A stretch of 64,000 nt of DNA, from positions 42,605,538 through 42,669,537 of the forward strand of contig NC_045127.1 in assembly GCF_007655135.1 (NCBI RefSeq), given 5' to 3'. The position numbers were made by a program, and so were the translations under genes. Below the pieces are notes generated by a model that did not search any database, was not told the origin of the DNA, and saw nothing but the letters and a program-made list of their open reading frames with translations. The DNA is from Punica granatum (lineage: Eukaryota; Streptophyta; Magnoliopsida; Myrtales; Lythraceae). Of this stretch, positions 1 through 11,565 are shown piece by piece. Each line of letters opens with the position of its first letter. Positions within the stretch are counted from its first letter, which is position 1.

Positions 1-1237
1 ATCTTAATATAGATCTTATAGTGCGGGCGTACCTTATGATGCTCACATACTCTTTGTAGTTGGAATTAAAGCCATCCATAACAAACCTAATACCTTTTGA
101 GTATCAGACCAAAGTGTGTGACGCTAGTGTAATACGCCCCCTTTCTTGATTAAAACACTTCTTAGAAACATTTTTTTCCATATACGGTAGAGCAAATCCA
201 TGGGCTTGGGCCTAACTCTCAAGCTGTGGGCCCATATTTCTTTGCTTAGAAACTTCTAAATACCGAGCCCAGATTCAAATGGGGACCCAAATTTTCTCTA
301 GTGGTTCACTCCTGACATTGGCATGTCGTTTTCGGCCCAAACAAAAGCGAGCCCTGTTAGGGAAGTCGTATATCTCCTGATATTTTGAATTTTGCAATGT
401 CACCGTGACACATTTAGTACTTTCAATTCAAGCATTTAGTATTTCAGTTCAAGTATTTAGTATTTTTAGTAATCGTGATCAGTACAAGTGTTTTTTACTT
501 CTACTTTCAAATTAAGTGTTTGGTATTACCATTGAAGTGTTTCCTATTTTGCATAATCCATCACAAATAGAAAAAGGACTAACTCTTTAACTAAAATCCT
601 AAACACTTGAATTATAGTACTAAACATGTCACGGTAACACGGAGTCATATGAGAATTTCCCCATATATCTCCTACCTCACTTGATTTATAAACGCTGTTC
701 ATCATTATCCCATCACAGGATAGATGAATTCTTATATAGATCCATCCCCGGACGGTACCTGGCATGATTTTTCACCACCTAACATGAGTAAGAAACAAAC
801 GAACCAAAGGATCTATATTCATTACAAATAAAACCATGCAGTCATTTTATCCCCTGTGTATGGTGAATTTTTTTAAGATTAGCTCTAAAGAACCTCCAAA
901 ATTCAACTAATGAAATTATTTATACATGTACGCGACTTCGGATGGGTTATGACAAGTTTGGACGATGAACCTGATGTAATGAATCCTATAAATCTCTAGG
1001 TGGCGGAACCCTCTAAACTCTTTGAATACGATGAATCTTGAAACAGCACCCTTTAGGTTTTCTACTGAGAGTAAAGTTGGTGACAAATGGAGCTTAATGA
1101 ATCTTATGATCTTCACGACGGAACTCAATTGGCTGAAACACTGAAGAAATGAAGATGAATCGAGGAGGAAGACTCGATCCTGCAACCTTCCAATGCTCAA
1201 GTTCATTATCTAGAAAATCTTTTTATGCCATGAACAT
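1..1237. other. Intergenic, nothing recognised
   Basis: The stretch is AT-rich, has only short open frames on both strands, and shows no domain, splice-supported exon or terminal repeat that I can recognise. It is probably decayed repeat sequence upstream of the LTR remnant that follows. Confidence 0.4.
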
Positions 1238-1574
1238 TGTTATATGGTCCCAAAAGCTCATTATCTGAAGAGCCTATCTCACTAGCAATCCATATTGAAG
1301 CCCATTCTTCCTAGTGAATAGGTCGTGTGGCTCACGCAGCATAAAAAGCCTACTCCACTTCATGGGATGTTCATGGGCTGTCTTAATGTTCATGGACCAA
1401 TGTGAGTTTCTGTATGACAAATATGTGCGCGTAATGTTTTTATCCAAACCTCAGTATATATATGAAATACTTGACAACCTTGGGGAGGGTTGGCTTGGGG
1501 CGCCTTGACAAGCGGGTGTTCAACATTACACTGGTGGTGAAGCCTAAACCGCCCGTGACAAGTGGTATCAGAGT
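1238..1574 (+). mobile_element. LTR-retroelement remnant: LTR 3' end plus tRNA-Met primer site
   Basis: Positions 1563-1574 read tggtatcagagt, one base off the plant initiator tRNA-Met primer site. The sequence before it ends in cccgtgaca, the same tail as the chromovirus LTR at 6641. A plausible LTR start (tgttatatgg) lies at 1238, and a TATA-like stretch lies near 1455. No matching 3' LTR or coding region follows, so this is the left end of a truncated element. The 3' LTR edge and primer site are well supported; the left boundary is a guess. Confidence 0.5.
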
Positions 1575-1949
1575 CGGCTCCAATGAGCGGGAATCTAGTA
1601 TTAGGTCAAGGAGGTGGCTCAGCGAACTATTGGGAAAGTTATTTCTCATGTAAAGGCGCAGTTTTTCTTTGTGTGCATCTAAACGCGTCAGGACTTTAAT
1701 ACTGGAGAATATATTGAAGCTGCTGGTCCTCATCTGGATGGGCTGGTCGTGTTGTCTCTCGAGGACTATTGAAAGACTCGTGGACGTCCATGCTGAGCGG
1801 TTAATAGGCAACCAATTATTTGTCGAGAATAAGGCCTAGCACAGTGCATATTAGTGCTTTGAGTTGGGCACGGTCGACTTGGGTTATCATGTCCTGATTG
1901 TATGCCCATTTAAAATATCGGATGAGCAGAGAGTTGTAAAAGGAACTGT

Positions 1950-1983
1950 TACACGATGGTGATGGTGATGGTGATGATGTGGC
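1950..1983. repeat. Short GTGATG microsatellite
   Basis: There are three to four copies of a GATGGT hexamer followed by GATGATG. It lies in the decayed sequence just left of the LINE fragment. Confidence 0.6.
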
Positions 1984-2049
1984 ATGCAAACGAATGCGCC
2001 TTCTAAGCATGGACAAACAGTGTTGAAAGTCCGCAGCAAGGACATTTAC

Positions 2050-2212
2050 AAATTAGGTGGGAGAGACCGTCACGGTGGTAGGATTGGTAATCAATTATGC
2101 GACTGCAGTTTACTATAAATATGTCGTCGATGATAAAAGGCTGGAAGCAGAAATTCCACGTGAGGAACCAGGAAAAAGGGTATTCTTGTTTCCATATTTG
2201 TTTGTTTACCAT
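2050..2212 (+). pseudogene. LINE (L1-type) reverse transcriptase fragment, left half
   Basis: The frame from 2057 contains VVDDKRLEAEIPREE followed by FPYLFVYH. This fits the plant L1 reverse-transcriptase pattern of a region ending in a Pro-rich turn, a GxRQGDPLSPYLF-like core and a downstream helix. The conserved RQGDPLS core is blurred by a frameshift in the A-rich stretch near 2170. The fragment stops exactly at the ACCAT target duplication of the large LTR element, and its continuation is at 30097-30470. The match is by motif reading only. Confidence 0.55.
2208..2212. repeat. Target-site duplication (ACCAT), left copy
   Basis: The five bases before the large LTR element are ACCAT. The same five bases follow its 3' LTR at 30097-30101, which fixes both outer boundaries of the element. 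Confidence 0.85.
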
Positions 2213-3424
2213 TGTCAACACCCAATTTTGATCAACTGGCTCTAGATGAGCAAAATTGTCATTTTGCCATCTATAAGGGAAATATTTCCGATTACTTACT
2301 CGAGTATTCGCGACTTTTTGGAAACAACAAATTTCCCTAATTTAACACCAAGTTTATGATTTTTCAAAAATAATACTATTTGGAACGTTTCCGAATTTCG
2401 CGTACATCGACGTCAATTTTCAAAATTCGAAACAAAATTCGAGATTGAAAATAATTTTATTGCATAATATCGATCAACAAATTTTTCTAAGCACTATAGC
2501 GGTCTCGAATTATTTTTCCGACGTCCGATCAAAAAGACAGAATTTTTAATTTTGTACGAGCGTCGAATTCGAAGGAAAAAAAAAAAGAGTCAGAACCGGT
2601 CAGAAGTCAGACGACTTCTGACCGTTGACTCTATGCCCCCCAGGTTCCTATTCTTCTTCTTCTTCCTCCTTTCCTCTCAGTTTTCTTTTCTTTTTTTCTT
2701 CCTCCTTGCAGGGACGACCGAGCCCGTGACTGCTGTAGCGCCTCCTGACTCGAGCTTGCCACACGCTAACCTCTGCACACGCCAACAGATTTCGTGCACG
2801 CCGACTCTCTCTCTCTCTCTCTCTGGGTTTTTCAAACAAAAACCGGCAGCTCAATCGGGGGTTCGGATCCCTTAGCTGGCCGATTCTCTCCGAAAAAAAA
2901 AACCCTCAGCTCGAGTCTTAAACGGCGGTAATTCGAACGACTCGCTCAGCTCACTCTCGAACACTCAGTTCCCCCGGCTCTGTTCTCCGGGCTCATCCCG
3001 GTCCTCACGCCCTCCCTCAGCTCACTCTCCCGCTTTCCCTCACCTCACTCTCCCACAGCTCCCACACTCTCTCGAACGGACTTGCTCTCAACTCACGGAT
3101 TCTCCCGAAGAAAATCCTCAGCTCGAACGGCGGAACCCGCTCTCGGTTTGGACGCCCGTTTCGCCCTCGGCTTCGACATTTTCTCTCGAAAACAATCGGC
3201 CCTCAGCTCGTTCACACATCCCCGATCCGGATTCTCCCTGGGCTCCTCACCTCGATCCCTCCTCTAGCAGACCGCCAGGAACCTCCTCGGAGTAGGAAGT
3301 CGCCGCGACGCTGCCGCTCGGACCGCCCGTTCTCGTCTCTCTGTTTTTCCGTTTCTTTCTTAATCGGGGCTTCGTGATTTCTGGGTTAAACAGGCATACC
3401 ACCCAGCAGCCCCGTTCGCGGGTC

Positions 3425-3612
3425 CAGCAGTTCGGCCCAGTCCGGCAGCGACCCAGCCCAGTCATCCAGCTCGGCCCAGCAGTAGCCCGTCCACTTGCCC
3501 ACTAGCCGCGGCCTGGTCTGTCCAGCAGCGGCCCAATTTGGCCCAACAACTGACCCGGATCCCAGCGGCCCAATCCGGCCCAGCTCAGCCCAATCCGTAG
3601 CCCAATTTGCCC
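3425..3612. promoter_or_regulatory. Cluster of TGGGCY (site II-like) motifs inside the LTR
   Basis: About nine copies of RGCCCA (TGGGCY on the minus strand) occur in under 200 bp. The 3' LTR has about eight at 27070-27235. TGGGCY is the site II element bound by plant TCP factors in many host promoters. Whether it works here is unknown; it could reflect a GC-rich low-complexity stretch. Confidence 0.4.
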
Positions 3613-3779
3613 GGCGATTTCTTTTTTATTTTATTATTTTATTTTTTTTATTTACAGAACCGCCCCTGAACTTCCCGAACTAGGTAAATTCTCGACTTAG
3701 TGGCATGTTTAGGGCTCCATTTCTAAATATTAATATTATTCTTGGATGGATATGATGTGAAATGAGCGTTCTTGGGTTG

Positions 3780-4375
3780 CGTGGGTGATCGGATTTGTCC
3801 CGAACTCGATTTTACGAACTTTTCATTTTGTCGCATTTCAGTCCTGAGGATGCATTTTTTATTTTTTTCAGATCTGCCCCCAATTTTAAAATTCGTTTCA
3901 GTTAAGTCCCAGCCAATTTTGATATTTCCAGATCAGTCCTTGAATTTTCCAGAATTTTTCAACCACTCCAAAGAACTTTTCAAGTTGTTTCAGTTTAGTC
4001 CCGGGGCCATTTTTCGCCCTTTTCAGATCTGCCCCGAATTTTAAAATTCTCTTCAGTCAAGTTCCAGTTATTTTTACCATTTTCCAATTAGTCCTCGAAT
4101 TTTTCAGAATTTTTCAAGCATCCCAATGAACTTTCCAAGTTGTTTCAGTTTAGTCCCAGGGCCATTTTTTGCTTTTTAAATCAGCCCGAATTTTCAAATT
4201 CGTTTCAAACAAGTGCTGGGACATTTTCAGTAATTTTTACAAAGTCCCCAATTTTTCCAGAATTTTCAAATCATTCCCCGAAACTTTATCCGAATTTTCA
4301 AATCAGTCCCTGCTCTTTTAAAGTCGTTCAAATCAGTCCCTGGGCATTTTCTAAAAATATCCAACCCTTACCTAC
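3780..4375. repeat. Degenerate AGTCCC-type tandem repeat in the LTR
   Basis: A loose unit of the form TTTCAGTTTAGTCCC or CCAGATCAGTCC followed by AATTTT-rich spacer recurs about every 35-45 bp. The same array is present at about 27430-27965 in the 3' LTR. Confidence 0.6.
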
Positions 4376-6232
4376 TTGGATCCCCGACCGACAACGTATG
4401 TGCCCCGTTTAAATATTTTGTTCATGTAATTATACGTATACAACGTGATGATGCGTACTCTTTGTAATTTTTCCGCTTCCATGAGTCGGTACCGTTTTAT
4501 CGATTCCGTTAATATTACGTTTGTATATGATTATATGTTTTTATCATGATCATGACGGCACCGATTGTGTAATATGCATGTTTGTCGTGCTTGACGTGAT
4601 AATGTGCTCTCCATTCGTGTTTAAAAGCTTTATTTCCTCATTTAATCGAAACCTCACACGAACCGGTTTAATCATGCGAACTCAACCTAAAATTAATTTT
4701 TAAATCCCAAGGTGGTCGGGAATTAGGATTCGCATTGGACGGTCCATTAATGATCGGCTCGACGATCTGAAACCCGCATATTTAGAGCATTTGGTAAAAC
4801 ATTAATTAATTTAATCGATAATTTCACTTACGGGGAAATTGGGACGTTCATGCGATTAATTAACTCATATGGCCCTAATAATTTTGCACGAATTGGTAAT
4901 AAACCGGTAACACGCGTTGATAGGTTGCAAACATGCGTTGGTGCCTTTCTCAAAACTTGTAAATTTTATAAAACCCGAGACACGTGGCTCGATGTGACAT
5001 GGATGTCTAGGAAGGACTTGTGCGTCTTGACTCGAGGCCTCACCTGATTTCAGGAAACTCAGGTCGGGATGCGGAAGTTTTTCTTAGATCACTTCCGGAT
5101 AGATTAACCGATCTTTTGACTTTTTTAGGGTTCTTGACAACCCTGGAAGGTCCAGGGGATCGGTTAGCGCCGGTTAGAAGCCGAGGTGGCCCGCACCGCG
5201 TAATCTCTCTTTTCCGAAAATAATTTTCACCTAAAGGGCAAAATCGTATATTTGCAACTTAGCGACATCCATAGGATTAAAATAAGAGAAACACTACGGT
5301 ATCAGGGTAGGGATGGGCTACCTGTCCAGGCGCAAGTTCATTTGCATAGCCCGCTCTATCCGACCGATGAATTTTTGTTATTCTAGCATAGTCTCGGGTA
5401 GTTAGTTTTGGTGGATTGGCTCAAAATACAAATACCGGACTAATTGTGTACTTGGTTAAGACAAAAAACGGGCAATAGCGGGATAGGCACTAGGTTCTAG
5501 GATTTACGGGTGGAATCCATGTTCGATAATAACTCGTAACAGCCGTAGTGTCACAACATAGAACAATCCTAAAAGCAATCCACAAACACAAGACTTGACA
5601 ACAGACGTCACGTACGTCAAGTCCTCGGAAAATAATGCCAAATGCGAAATACCTTCCCGAGGCAATCCTTGATCGATACACACCCTGTACCCACTTTGTC
5701 TGTTTTAGGGTAGGAATTGCATGCCAAGATACCCTGGTTAACAATCAGTTAATTCACATAAATTCGACAATAACAAAACCCCATTGTTTGTTTATTTGTG
5801 CCCATTTTATTACATTCTTGCATTTGTTTGTTATGCGGAACAAGCCTGATCCTTTAGGATACGATCCATTGGGGGGTCCAACGCCCCAACCGTAAATCAC
5901 GAGGTCCAATCCCCTAACACTGAGCGAGCGTCTTAATTTCAATTTCAGTCTTTTCAAACCGCACGGTGAGCATGAGTGGAATAATAACCAAACGCGAACC
6001 GACCGGGATTCAGTTGTAATTTGTGTTTTATTTATTCGAGAGAACAATGTAAGGGTTTATGTTGTACATTTACTCATGTAAGAATCCCGGTCGGAGAGTG
6101 CACGGTCGGAGTGCTTCTTCGAATTTACGGTGTCAAAACACGTAAGATAAGTGGAACTAAATTAAGCGGTAATTAAATAAAAATAGCAAATCTAGACAAA
6201 CTAGAGTACCGATAGGGCGTGCGAGATATAGG

Positions 6233-6236
6233 CTCG
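6233..6236. repeat. Target-site duplication (CTCG) of the chromovirus
   Basis: CTCG precedes the chromovirus 5' LTR and recurs at 11566-11569 after its 3' LTR. The uninterrupted site is visible near 29845 in the other large LTR. Four bases are seen; five is usual for Ty3 elements. Confidence 0.75.
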
Positions 6237-6641
6237 TGTTACGAACGAACCGTCCTAACATCGAAGATGATCGAGAGAGCCCGAAATTGTTGAGGTTTGC
6301 TAGGAAATACGTGCGATGGAGTCTTCTAGAGAGCCTTGGTCCCCGAACCTTCTAGAAGTTTCCCGAGTCTTCTGTAATTAATATCGGTAGTTGGGACAAT
6401 TGCATTTATACCGGTAGATGGTAGAAGTAGTTGAATGTACATTAATTACCGAGTGCCTATATAAGGGCCTCACCTTCTCATTTGTATAGACACTTGAAAA
6501 AAGCAATACAAGTATCATTCTCCAGAGTTTCTCTCTCTAGTTTCTCTCTCTAGAAGTTCTGTGAATGGAAAGGCTGCCTAGAATAGTGATTCTAGAGCCG
6601 CACGGGTAGGGAACGCCAGATAAAACATTGAGCCCGTGACA
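6237..6641 (+). repeat. Chromovirus 5' LTR
   Basis: It begins TGTTACG and ends GTGACA. A TATA box (TATATAAG) is at 6459-6466, followed by a CT-rich stretch and the primer site two bases past the LTR end. Confidence 0.92.
6459..6466 (+). promoter_or_regulatory. TATA box of the chromovirus 5' LTR
   Basis: TATATAAG lies about 180 bp before the LTR end. The same box is kept in the 3' LTR at 11382-11389. Confidence 0.65.
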
Positions 6642-6643
6642 AG

Positions 6644-6655
6644 TGGTATCAGAGC
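6644..6655 (+). promoter_or_regulatory. Primer binding site, initiator tRNA-Met
   Basis: The 12 bases TGGTATCAGAGC are complementary to the 3' end of plant initiator tRNA-Met, two bases after the LTR. Confidence 0.88.
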
Positions 6656-6669
6656 AAAGGTCTAAGGCG

Positions 6670-9600
6670 ATGGCAACCTCTAACCAATCGGAGGTGGTGA
6701 TCGATGAGACGAGGGCAAAGTCCAAGAAGTAACGGGAAAGCTCGAGGGATCCACTAAGTTCGTTTGAGGGCCGCATGACAAAGATGAAGGTTGTCATGGC
6801 GGACGTCCAAGGCAAGATCGAGGACGCGTCCAAGGGCATGGAGGAGCTCCGCTCGGACTTTGAGAAGCTTCAAGAGGGTATGCAGGGCGCCTTAAACACT
6901 GCAGTGGACGAGCTGACCAAGCGGGACGAGATGCTGGAAGCCCTTGTCTCGGCCATGCGTGCTGAGATCGATGAGCTCAGGGCTGAGCTCGTGCAAGTGC
7001 GCAGGACTCGTGTCAATGGGGGTGGCATGGGTCAGTTTAGCGAGCGTCCAGATGTCCCGAGGCCCAAGGAGTTCAAGGGAGCTAGGGTGGCCAAGGACGT
7101 GGACAACTTCATATGGAGTATGGAGACCTACTTCCGCGCGACGGGAGTAGAGGACGAAGCTGTTCGTGTGGGGATGGTTTCCATGTACCTTGTGGATGTC
7201 GCTTTGCTATGGTGGCGTCGAAGGTGCGACGACCGAAGTGGCAACACGGTCAACACTTGGGAAGAGTTCAAGGCTGAATTCCGCCAACAGTTCTACCCTG
7301 AGTATGCAGAGGATGAAGCTCGCGCCAAGCTTCGACGCCTGGAGCATAAGGGTGAACTTCGGGAGTATGTGCGGCAGTTCACGGAACTCATGCTTCAGAT
7401 TCCGTCGCTGACTGACAAAGAAGCCTTCTTCCAGTTCATGGATGGGCTGAAACCGTGGGCTAAGCAAGAGCTGCAACGCCGCGGTGTGCAAGATCTGCAC
7501 AATGCTATGTCGACGGCGGAGTCGCTGGTGGAATTCCGCTCATCAAGCAAGTCCGACTCGAAAGAGAAGGGCAAGCCCAAAGGTGGGGGAGATAAAGAGA
7601 AGTCCCACCGATCCGATGGCGGCAAGACAACCAAGTCAACTTTCAAGGACAAGGCGGGGTCGAGCAAGCCAAAGGGGAAGGATGAGCGGATGCTCAAGTG
7701 TTTCTTATGCGATGGTCCGCACATGGCTCGAGAGTGCCCCACCAAAGCCAAGCTCGCGGCGTTGGTGAAAGCCGACGAGGAAAAGAAAGAGGAGACGCGG
7801 TTGGGCTCGCTGCGTATCCTTAGCTCCATTACGACTAGGAAGGCCAATTGGTCGAAGGGGCTCATGTTCGCGGATGTTGAAATTGCCGGGAAGGCATTTA
7901 GTGCTCTCGTTGACACAGGAGCATCCAACCTCTTCATCTCTGAAGAAGGCGCGAAGAAGTTGGGACTTCGCGTTGAAAGGACAAGGGGGCGGCTCAAGAC
8001 GGTGAATTCCGAAGAAGTCCCGACATGCGGTGTTGCTAAGGACGTGGATATCCGGATCGGCCAGTGGAGCGGAAAGGAAACTGTTGAGGTAATCCCTCTT
8101 GATGACTACGACTTTGTTATTGGGATGGATTTCCTCGACAGGATCGATGCACTACTAGTCCCATTCGCGGATTGCATCTGTGTGTTGGATGCTAAGTGCC
8201 AATGCGTGGTACCGGTCAAGCGGTCGATGGGAAATGGGCAAAAGACCTTTTCAGCCATGCAACTGAAGCGAGGGATACAAAAAGGAGAAGTCACGTACCT
8301 AGCGGCCTTGAAGGTAGATAAGGATGCGGGCTCGGGAGACGACGAACCAACGGAGGTCGCCCAAGTCCTCGATTCCTTCAAGGATGTGATGCTGACGGAA
8401 CTTCCGAAGAAGCTTCCACCTAAGAGGGAGGTGGATCACCGGATCGAGTTGGTGCTCGATGCTAAGCCACCCGCCATGGCTCCTTACCGGATGGCACCGT
8501 CAGAGTTGGCAGAATTGAGGAGGCAGCTCAAGGAGTTGCTTGATGCTGGCTATGTCCGACCTTCGGAGGCCCCGTTTGGTGCCCCGGTGCTCTTCCAAAA
8601 GAAGCACGACGGATCGCTACGAATGTGTATAGACTATCGGGCACTGAACAAGCTAACGGTCAAGAACAAGTACCCGATACCGTTAATTGCAGATCTCTTT
8701 GACCAGCTTGGGGAAGCTCAGTGGTTCTCTAAGTTGGATCTGCGGTCAAGGTACTACCAAGTGCGAATCGCGGAAGGGGACGAGCCTAAGACTGCATGCG
8801 TAACGCGATACGGCTCCTACGAGTTCCTCGTCATGCCATTTGGGCTGACTAATGCACCGGCCACTTTTTGCACCCTCATGAATAAGGTACTCCACCCGTT
8901 CCTTGATCGATTTGTGGTGGTGTATCTTGACGATATCGTTGTGTATAGCAGGTCACTCGAGGACCACGTCGAGCACTTGAGACAGGTGTTTGAGGTGCTT
9001 CGGGAGAACTCCTTGTATGTGAAGAGGGAGAAGTGTGCATTCGCTAAAAGGGAAGTCCCTTTCCTCGGCCACATCGTTGGTGGAGGTCGGGTCCGAATGG
9101 ATCCATCGAAGGTGGCCTCGATCATGGAATGGAAATCGCCAACCAAGGTGACAGAGTTGCGTTCGTTCCTTGGTCTCGCCAACTATTATCGACGATTCAT
9201 CAAGGGCTACTCAAGCATCACCGTGCCACTCACGGACCTCTTGAAGAAGGCTCGAACCTGGGAGTGGACAGTCGAATGTCAAGCAGCTTTTGATCGCTTG
9301 AAGCGGGTCGTCACGGATGAACCCGTTCTCACATTGCCTTGCTATGAGAAGTCGTTCGAGGTGGAGACGGATGCCTCGGATTTCGCTATCGGCGGGGTGC
9401 TGATGCAAGATGGCCACCCCATCGCGTTTGAGTCCCGGAAGCTTAGTGACGTGGAGCGGCGGTATACGGTCCAAGAGAAAGAAATGACGGCGGTGGTGCA
9501 TTGTCTCCGGACTTGGAGGCACTATCTCTTGGGCTCAAAGTTCGTTGTAAGGACGGACAATATTGCCACGAGTTACTTCCAGACGCAAAAGAAGTTATCC

Positions 9601-10134
9601 CCGAAGCAAGCTCGTTGGCAAGATTTCCTGGCCGAGTTCGATTTCGTGATGGAGTATAAGCCAGGGAGGACCAATGTCGTGGTTGATGCACTGAGTCGAC
9701 GGGTGGAACTCGCCGCGATCCGCCGACTTGAGATTCCATGGTTGGGTCGGATCAAGGAAAGGCTGCAGCGTGACGCTAAAGCCCGCATTCTCTTAGAGCT
9801 CGCTCGCGAAGGGAAGTCACGGCAATTTTGGTGCGAGGATGACCTTGTTTACACTAAGGGTCGTCGAGTTTACGTGTCGCTCTATGACAACCTCAGACGG
9901 AAGATTCTATGGGAGTGCCATGACTCGAAGTGGGCTGGTCACCCGGGGATTCACCGCACTTTGGCACTCGTCGAAGAGCGGTACTATTGGCCCCAACTGC
10001 GGGATGATGTGGAGACTTTCGTGAAGACTTGTCTTGTGTGCCATTCCAGAGCGTCCTTGGGAGAGTGTTTCGATGGATTTCATAGTCAACCTTCCAAAGT
10101 CGGAGGGATGTCAAACGTTGATGGTCGTGGTTGA
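6670..10134 (+). pseudogene. Chromovirus gag-pol, amino-terminal part, with early stop and frameshifted end
   Basis: An ATG at 6670 opens a frame that stops at codon 21 (TAA, 6730-6732). The same frame then runs open from ATG 6775 for 1119 codons. Numbering from 6775, I see a gag region (about 80-220), a variant zinc knuckle CX2CX3HX4C near 307, a protease DTGA near 379, reverse transcriptase with YLDD at 717, RNase H with TDAS near 865, and the integrase HHCC finger ending CLVC at 1086-1089. After about 10042 the frame leaves the integrase sequence, which continues one frame over with an apparent deletion of roughly 20 codons. The early stop suggests that the original start was 6670 and that 6775 is internal. 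Confidence 0.9.
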
Positions 10135-11149
10135 TCGATTCTCGAAGTATGCGACGTTCATCCCGGCCAAGAAGGACTGCCCAGCAGAGGAGGCTGCCTG
10201 ACTCTTCATGAAGCATGTGGTCAAGTATTAGGGCGTGCCAACCACAATAGTAAGTGATCGTGATCCTCGATTTACGGGGCGATTTTGGACTGAGCTCTTC
10301 AAGCTTTTGGGCACGAGCTTGAACTTCTCTACAAGTCTCCAACCTCAAACCGACGGCCAAACGGAGAGGGTGAATGCACTCTTGGAGTTGTACCTACGAC
10401 ACTATGTGAGCACAACACAAAAGGATTGGGCGACGATGATCGATGCAGCCCAATTCTCCTATAACCTACAAAGGAGCGAGTCCACCGGCAAAAGTCCCTT
10501 CGAGATTGTGACGGGCCAGCAGCCATCAACCTCGAGTACGGTGGCATCGGGCTATAAGGGGAATAGCCCAGCGGCGTACAAGCTCGCCAAGAGTTGGCAA
10601 GAAGAGGCGGACTTGGCACGGTCTTGCCTCAATAGGGCGACGAAGCGAATGAAGAAGTGGGCAGATAAAAAGCGTCGCCACGTCAAGTATAGTGTGGGCG
10701 ACCTTGTGTTGGTGAAGCTACACAACATTCTCCGACACAAGGACATGCACAAGGGCCTTACACGGAGATACGAGGGCCCATTCCAAGTCCTCCAACGCGT
10801 AGGTAACGTGGCGTACAAAGTGGAACTCCCTAAGAAGCTAAAGCTCCACCCGGTATTCCACGTGAGTATGCTGAAGCCGTTCCAAGAGGACAAGGAAGAT
10901 CCAAGCAGGGCCGAGTCCTCGCGTGCACCAATTGGGGCTAAGGCGGCATACGACCAGGATGTCGAGCAAATCTTGGCTGATCGGGTCGTGAGGAAACGTT
11001 GGTGCAAGCCGAAACGTGAGTACCTCATCAAATGGAAGGGGTTACCCGAGAGTGAGGCAAGTTGGGAACCCGCCGAAGATTTGTGGCAGTTTACAAAGCA
11101 GATTGGGGCTTTTTATGCAAAGGATGCGACGAGGGCGTCGCCAGAATAG
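10050..11149 (+). pseudogene. Chromovirus integrase core and chromodomain, with two stops
   Basis: The integrase core resumes at about 10050 in a new frame with VVVDRFSKY holding the first catalytic Asp. It meets TGA at 10199-10201 and TAG at 10229-10231, then stays open from 10235 for 304 codons. That part contains IVSDRDPRF (second Asp), QTDGQTERVN with the catalytic Glu, the LHPVFHVSMLKP motif, and a carboxy-terminal chromodomain (YLIKWKGL, SWEP). The chromodomain would bind modified histone tails and guide insertion. Each stop is one transition away from a sense codon. The 304-codon frame is an integrase remnant, not an independent gene. Confidence 0.9.
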
Positions 11150-11160
11150 GTGGGGGAGAA
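11149..11160 (+). promoter_or_regulatory. Chromovirus polypurine tract
   Basis: The purine-rich run GGTGGGGGAGAA touches the 3' LTR start and would prime plus-strand synthesis. Confidence 0.8.
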
Positions 11161-11565
11161 TGTTACGAACGAACCGTCCTAACATTGAAGATGATCGAGA
11201 GAGCCCGAAATTATTGAGGTTTGCTAGGAAATACGTGCGATGGAGTCTTCTAGAGAGCCTCGGTCCCCGAACCTTCTAGAAGTCTCCCGAGTCTTTTGTA
11301 ATTAATATCGGTAGTTAGGACAATTGCATTTATACCGGTAGATAGTAGAAGTAGTTGAATGTACATTAATTACCGAGTGCCTATATAAGGGCCTTACCTT
11401 CTCATTTGTATAGACACTTGAAAAAAGCAATACAAGTATCATTCTCCAGAGCTTCTCCCTCTAGCTTCTCTCTCTAGAAGTTCTGTGAAGGGAAAGGCTG
11501 CCTAGAATAGTGATTCTAGGGCCGCACGGGTAGGGAACGCCAGATAAAACAGTGAGCCCGTGACA
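11161..11565 (+). repeat. Chromovirus 3' LTR
   Basis: It is the same length as the 5' LTR (405 bp), with about 14 substitutions and no indels that I noticed. CTCG follows. Confidence 0.92.

Larger units (their letters stand above)
6237..11565 (+). mobile_element. Ty3 chromovirus, nested and damaged
   Basis: The element has 405-bp LTRs at 6237-6641 and 11161-11565, a tRNA-Met primer site at 6644-6655 and a polypurine tract at 11149-11160. Its domain order is gag, protease, reverse transcriptase, RNase H, integrase, chromodomain, which defines a chromovirus. I count about 14 differences between the LTRs, mostly transitions, or roughly 3.5%. The coding region carries a nonsense codon near the gag start, a frameshift with an apparent deletion inside integrase, and two more stops. 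It lies inside the 5' LTR of the large Tat/Ogre-like element. Confidence 0.93.

Noticed and set aside
2552..2875. 107-codon frame with CT-derived Phe/Ser/Leu runs in the LTR
   Set aside because: It comes from a CT-rich stretch and is not kept in frame in the other LTR copy (26195-26575).
7395..7997. 200-codon minus frame in the chromovirus
   Set aside because: It is antisense to gag and protease, with no domain of its own.
10235..11149. 304-codon frame as an independent gene
   Set aside because: It is the carboxy-terminal integrase and chromodomain of the broken chromovirus polyprotein.
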